A stretch of 38,937 nucleotides of DNA from Anaerolineales bacterium Chloro_02 (GTDB lineage Bacteria; Chloroflexota; Anaerolineae; Anaerolineales; Anaerolineaceae). Made by a program: the position numbers and the translations under genes. Shown here one piece after another: positions 38,884 to 38,937 of this stretch (positions within the stretch are counted from its first letter, which is position 1; the number at the start of each line of letters is the position of its first letter). The stretch spans positions 1-38,937 of the forward strand of contig LUZV01000032.1 in NCBI GenBank assembly GCA_001603765.1, in the 5' to 3' direction. The notes beneath the pieces were generated by a model that was not told the DNA's origin, made no database searches, and saw nothing but the letters and a program-made list of their open reading frames with translations.

Positions 38884-38937
38884 GGAAGGGGACAAGCCCC
38901 TTCCGTCCACTCCCTCCTGGGAGGGGGATAAAGGGGG
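38884..38937 (+). repeat. GC-rich palindromic repeats at the window edge, copy C
   Basis: A hairpin (GGAAGGGG, 5-nt loop, CCCCTTCC) at 38884 to 38904 is followed by CCCTCC TG GGAGGG and then the 17-mer GAGGGGGATAAAGGGGG, identical to that in copy A. It lies upstream of the membrane protein gene, apparently between genes, and continues beyond the window. Confidence 0.7.

Larger units (their letters stand above)
17101..38937. mobile_element. Prophage, HK97-type siphovirus (left part; continues past the window)
   Basis: From the tRNA-Pro 3' end to the right edge the content is phage: inward-reading tyrosine integrase, then a continuous leftward late operon for lysis, tail, head and packaging. 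Gene order (HNH, small and large terminase, portal, protease, capsid, connectors, tail terminator, tube, frameshifted chaperones, tape measure, Dit, tail hub) is that of long-tailed phages with an HK97-fold capsid. All structural genes are intact, so the element may be functional. Repressor, excision and replication genes are not in view. Confidence 0.93.

Overview
The window is a bacterial chromosome segment with a temperate phage integrated beside a tRNA gene. Positions 1 to about 17,100 are host DNA: the 3' part of rpoC, gyrA, and a set of housekeeping and repair genes (rdgB, DUF177, metG, uvrC, mutL) with several metabolic genes. The archaeal/thermophile-type adenosine-specific kinase, the MetRS with an HAGN/KISGS signature, the SagB-type oxidoreductase and the moderate GC content suggest Chloroflexota, probably Anaerolineae. 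That placement is an inference from family resemblance, not from a phylogeny.

Host layout: rpoC ends in a strong terminator, followed by a gyrA promoter. Convergent to gyrA lies a three-gene leftward operon (PhnD-like lipoprotein, SanA/DUF218 membrane protein, HD hydrolase). Next come a rightward adenosine-specific kinase, leftward rdgB, and rightward DUF177 and metG. A leftward operon follows: uvrC, a 34-residue membrane protein, a SagB-like oxidoreductase and a nucleoside phosphorylase. It diverges from rightward mutL and a zinc alcohol dehydrogenase, which overlap by 4 nt. The host part ends with tRNA-Pro(CGG).

The prophage starts at the 3' end of tRNA-Pro, the presumed attL, and runs past the right edge of the window. 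A tyrosine integrase reads inward. All other visible phage genes form one very compact leftward late operon (38,830 to 18,440), with many 1 to 8 nt overlaps. In transcription order they are: a one-TM coiled-coil protein, HNH nuclease, P27-type small terminase, large terminase interrupted by an intein, a small protein, a portal-MuF fusion, a kinase-like/prohead protease fusion, HK97-fold capsid, a small head gene, connector, head closure, gp10-like, tail terminator, two tandem tail tube paralogues, a frameshifted tail assembly chaperone pair, a short tape measure, Dit-like, baseplate protein, two collar/HxH proteins, Gp37-like tail protein, a C1q-like fibre, a three-domain endolysin and a terminal small gene. 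This is a long-tailed (siphovirus) HK97-type phage. No repressor, excisionase or replication genes are visible; they would lie beyond 38,937.

The most notable structures are: (1) a 333-residue intein with a class 3 W-C-T signature and a LAGLIDADG endonuclease, exactly between Lys and Ser of the terminase P-loop; (2) a -1 frameshift site (C followed by eight T) joining the two chaperone ORFs; (3) a GC-rich palindromic repeat family, two copies of which are translated in frame inside phage genes, one of them at the portal/MuF junction; (4) a P-loop kinase-like domain fused to the prohead protease, with an internal ribosome binding site; and (5) candidate leaderless promoters exactly 6 nt before the uvrC and PhnD-like start codons.
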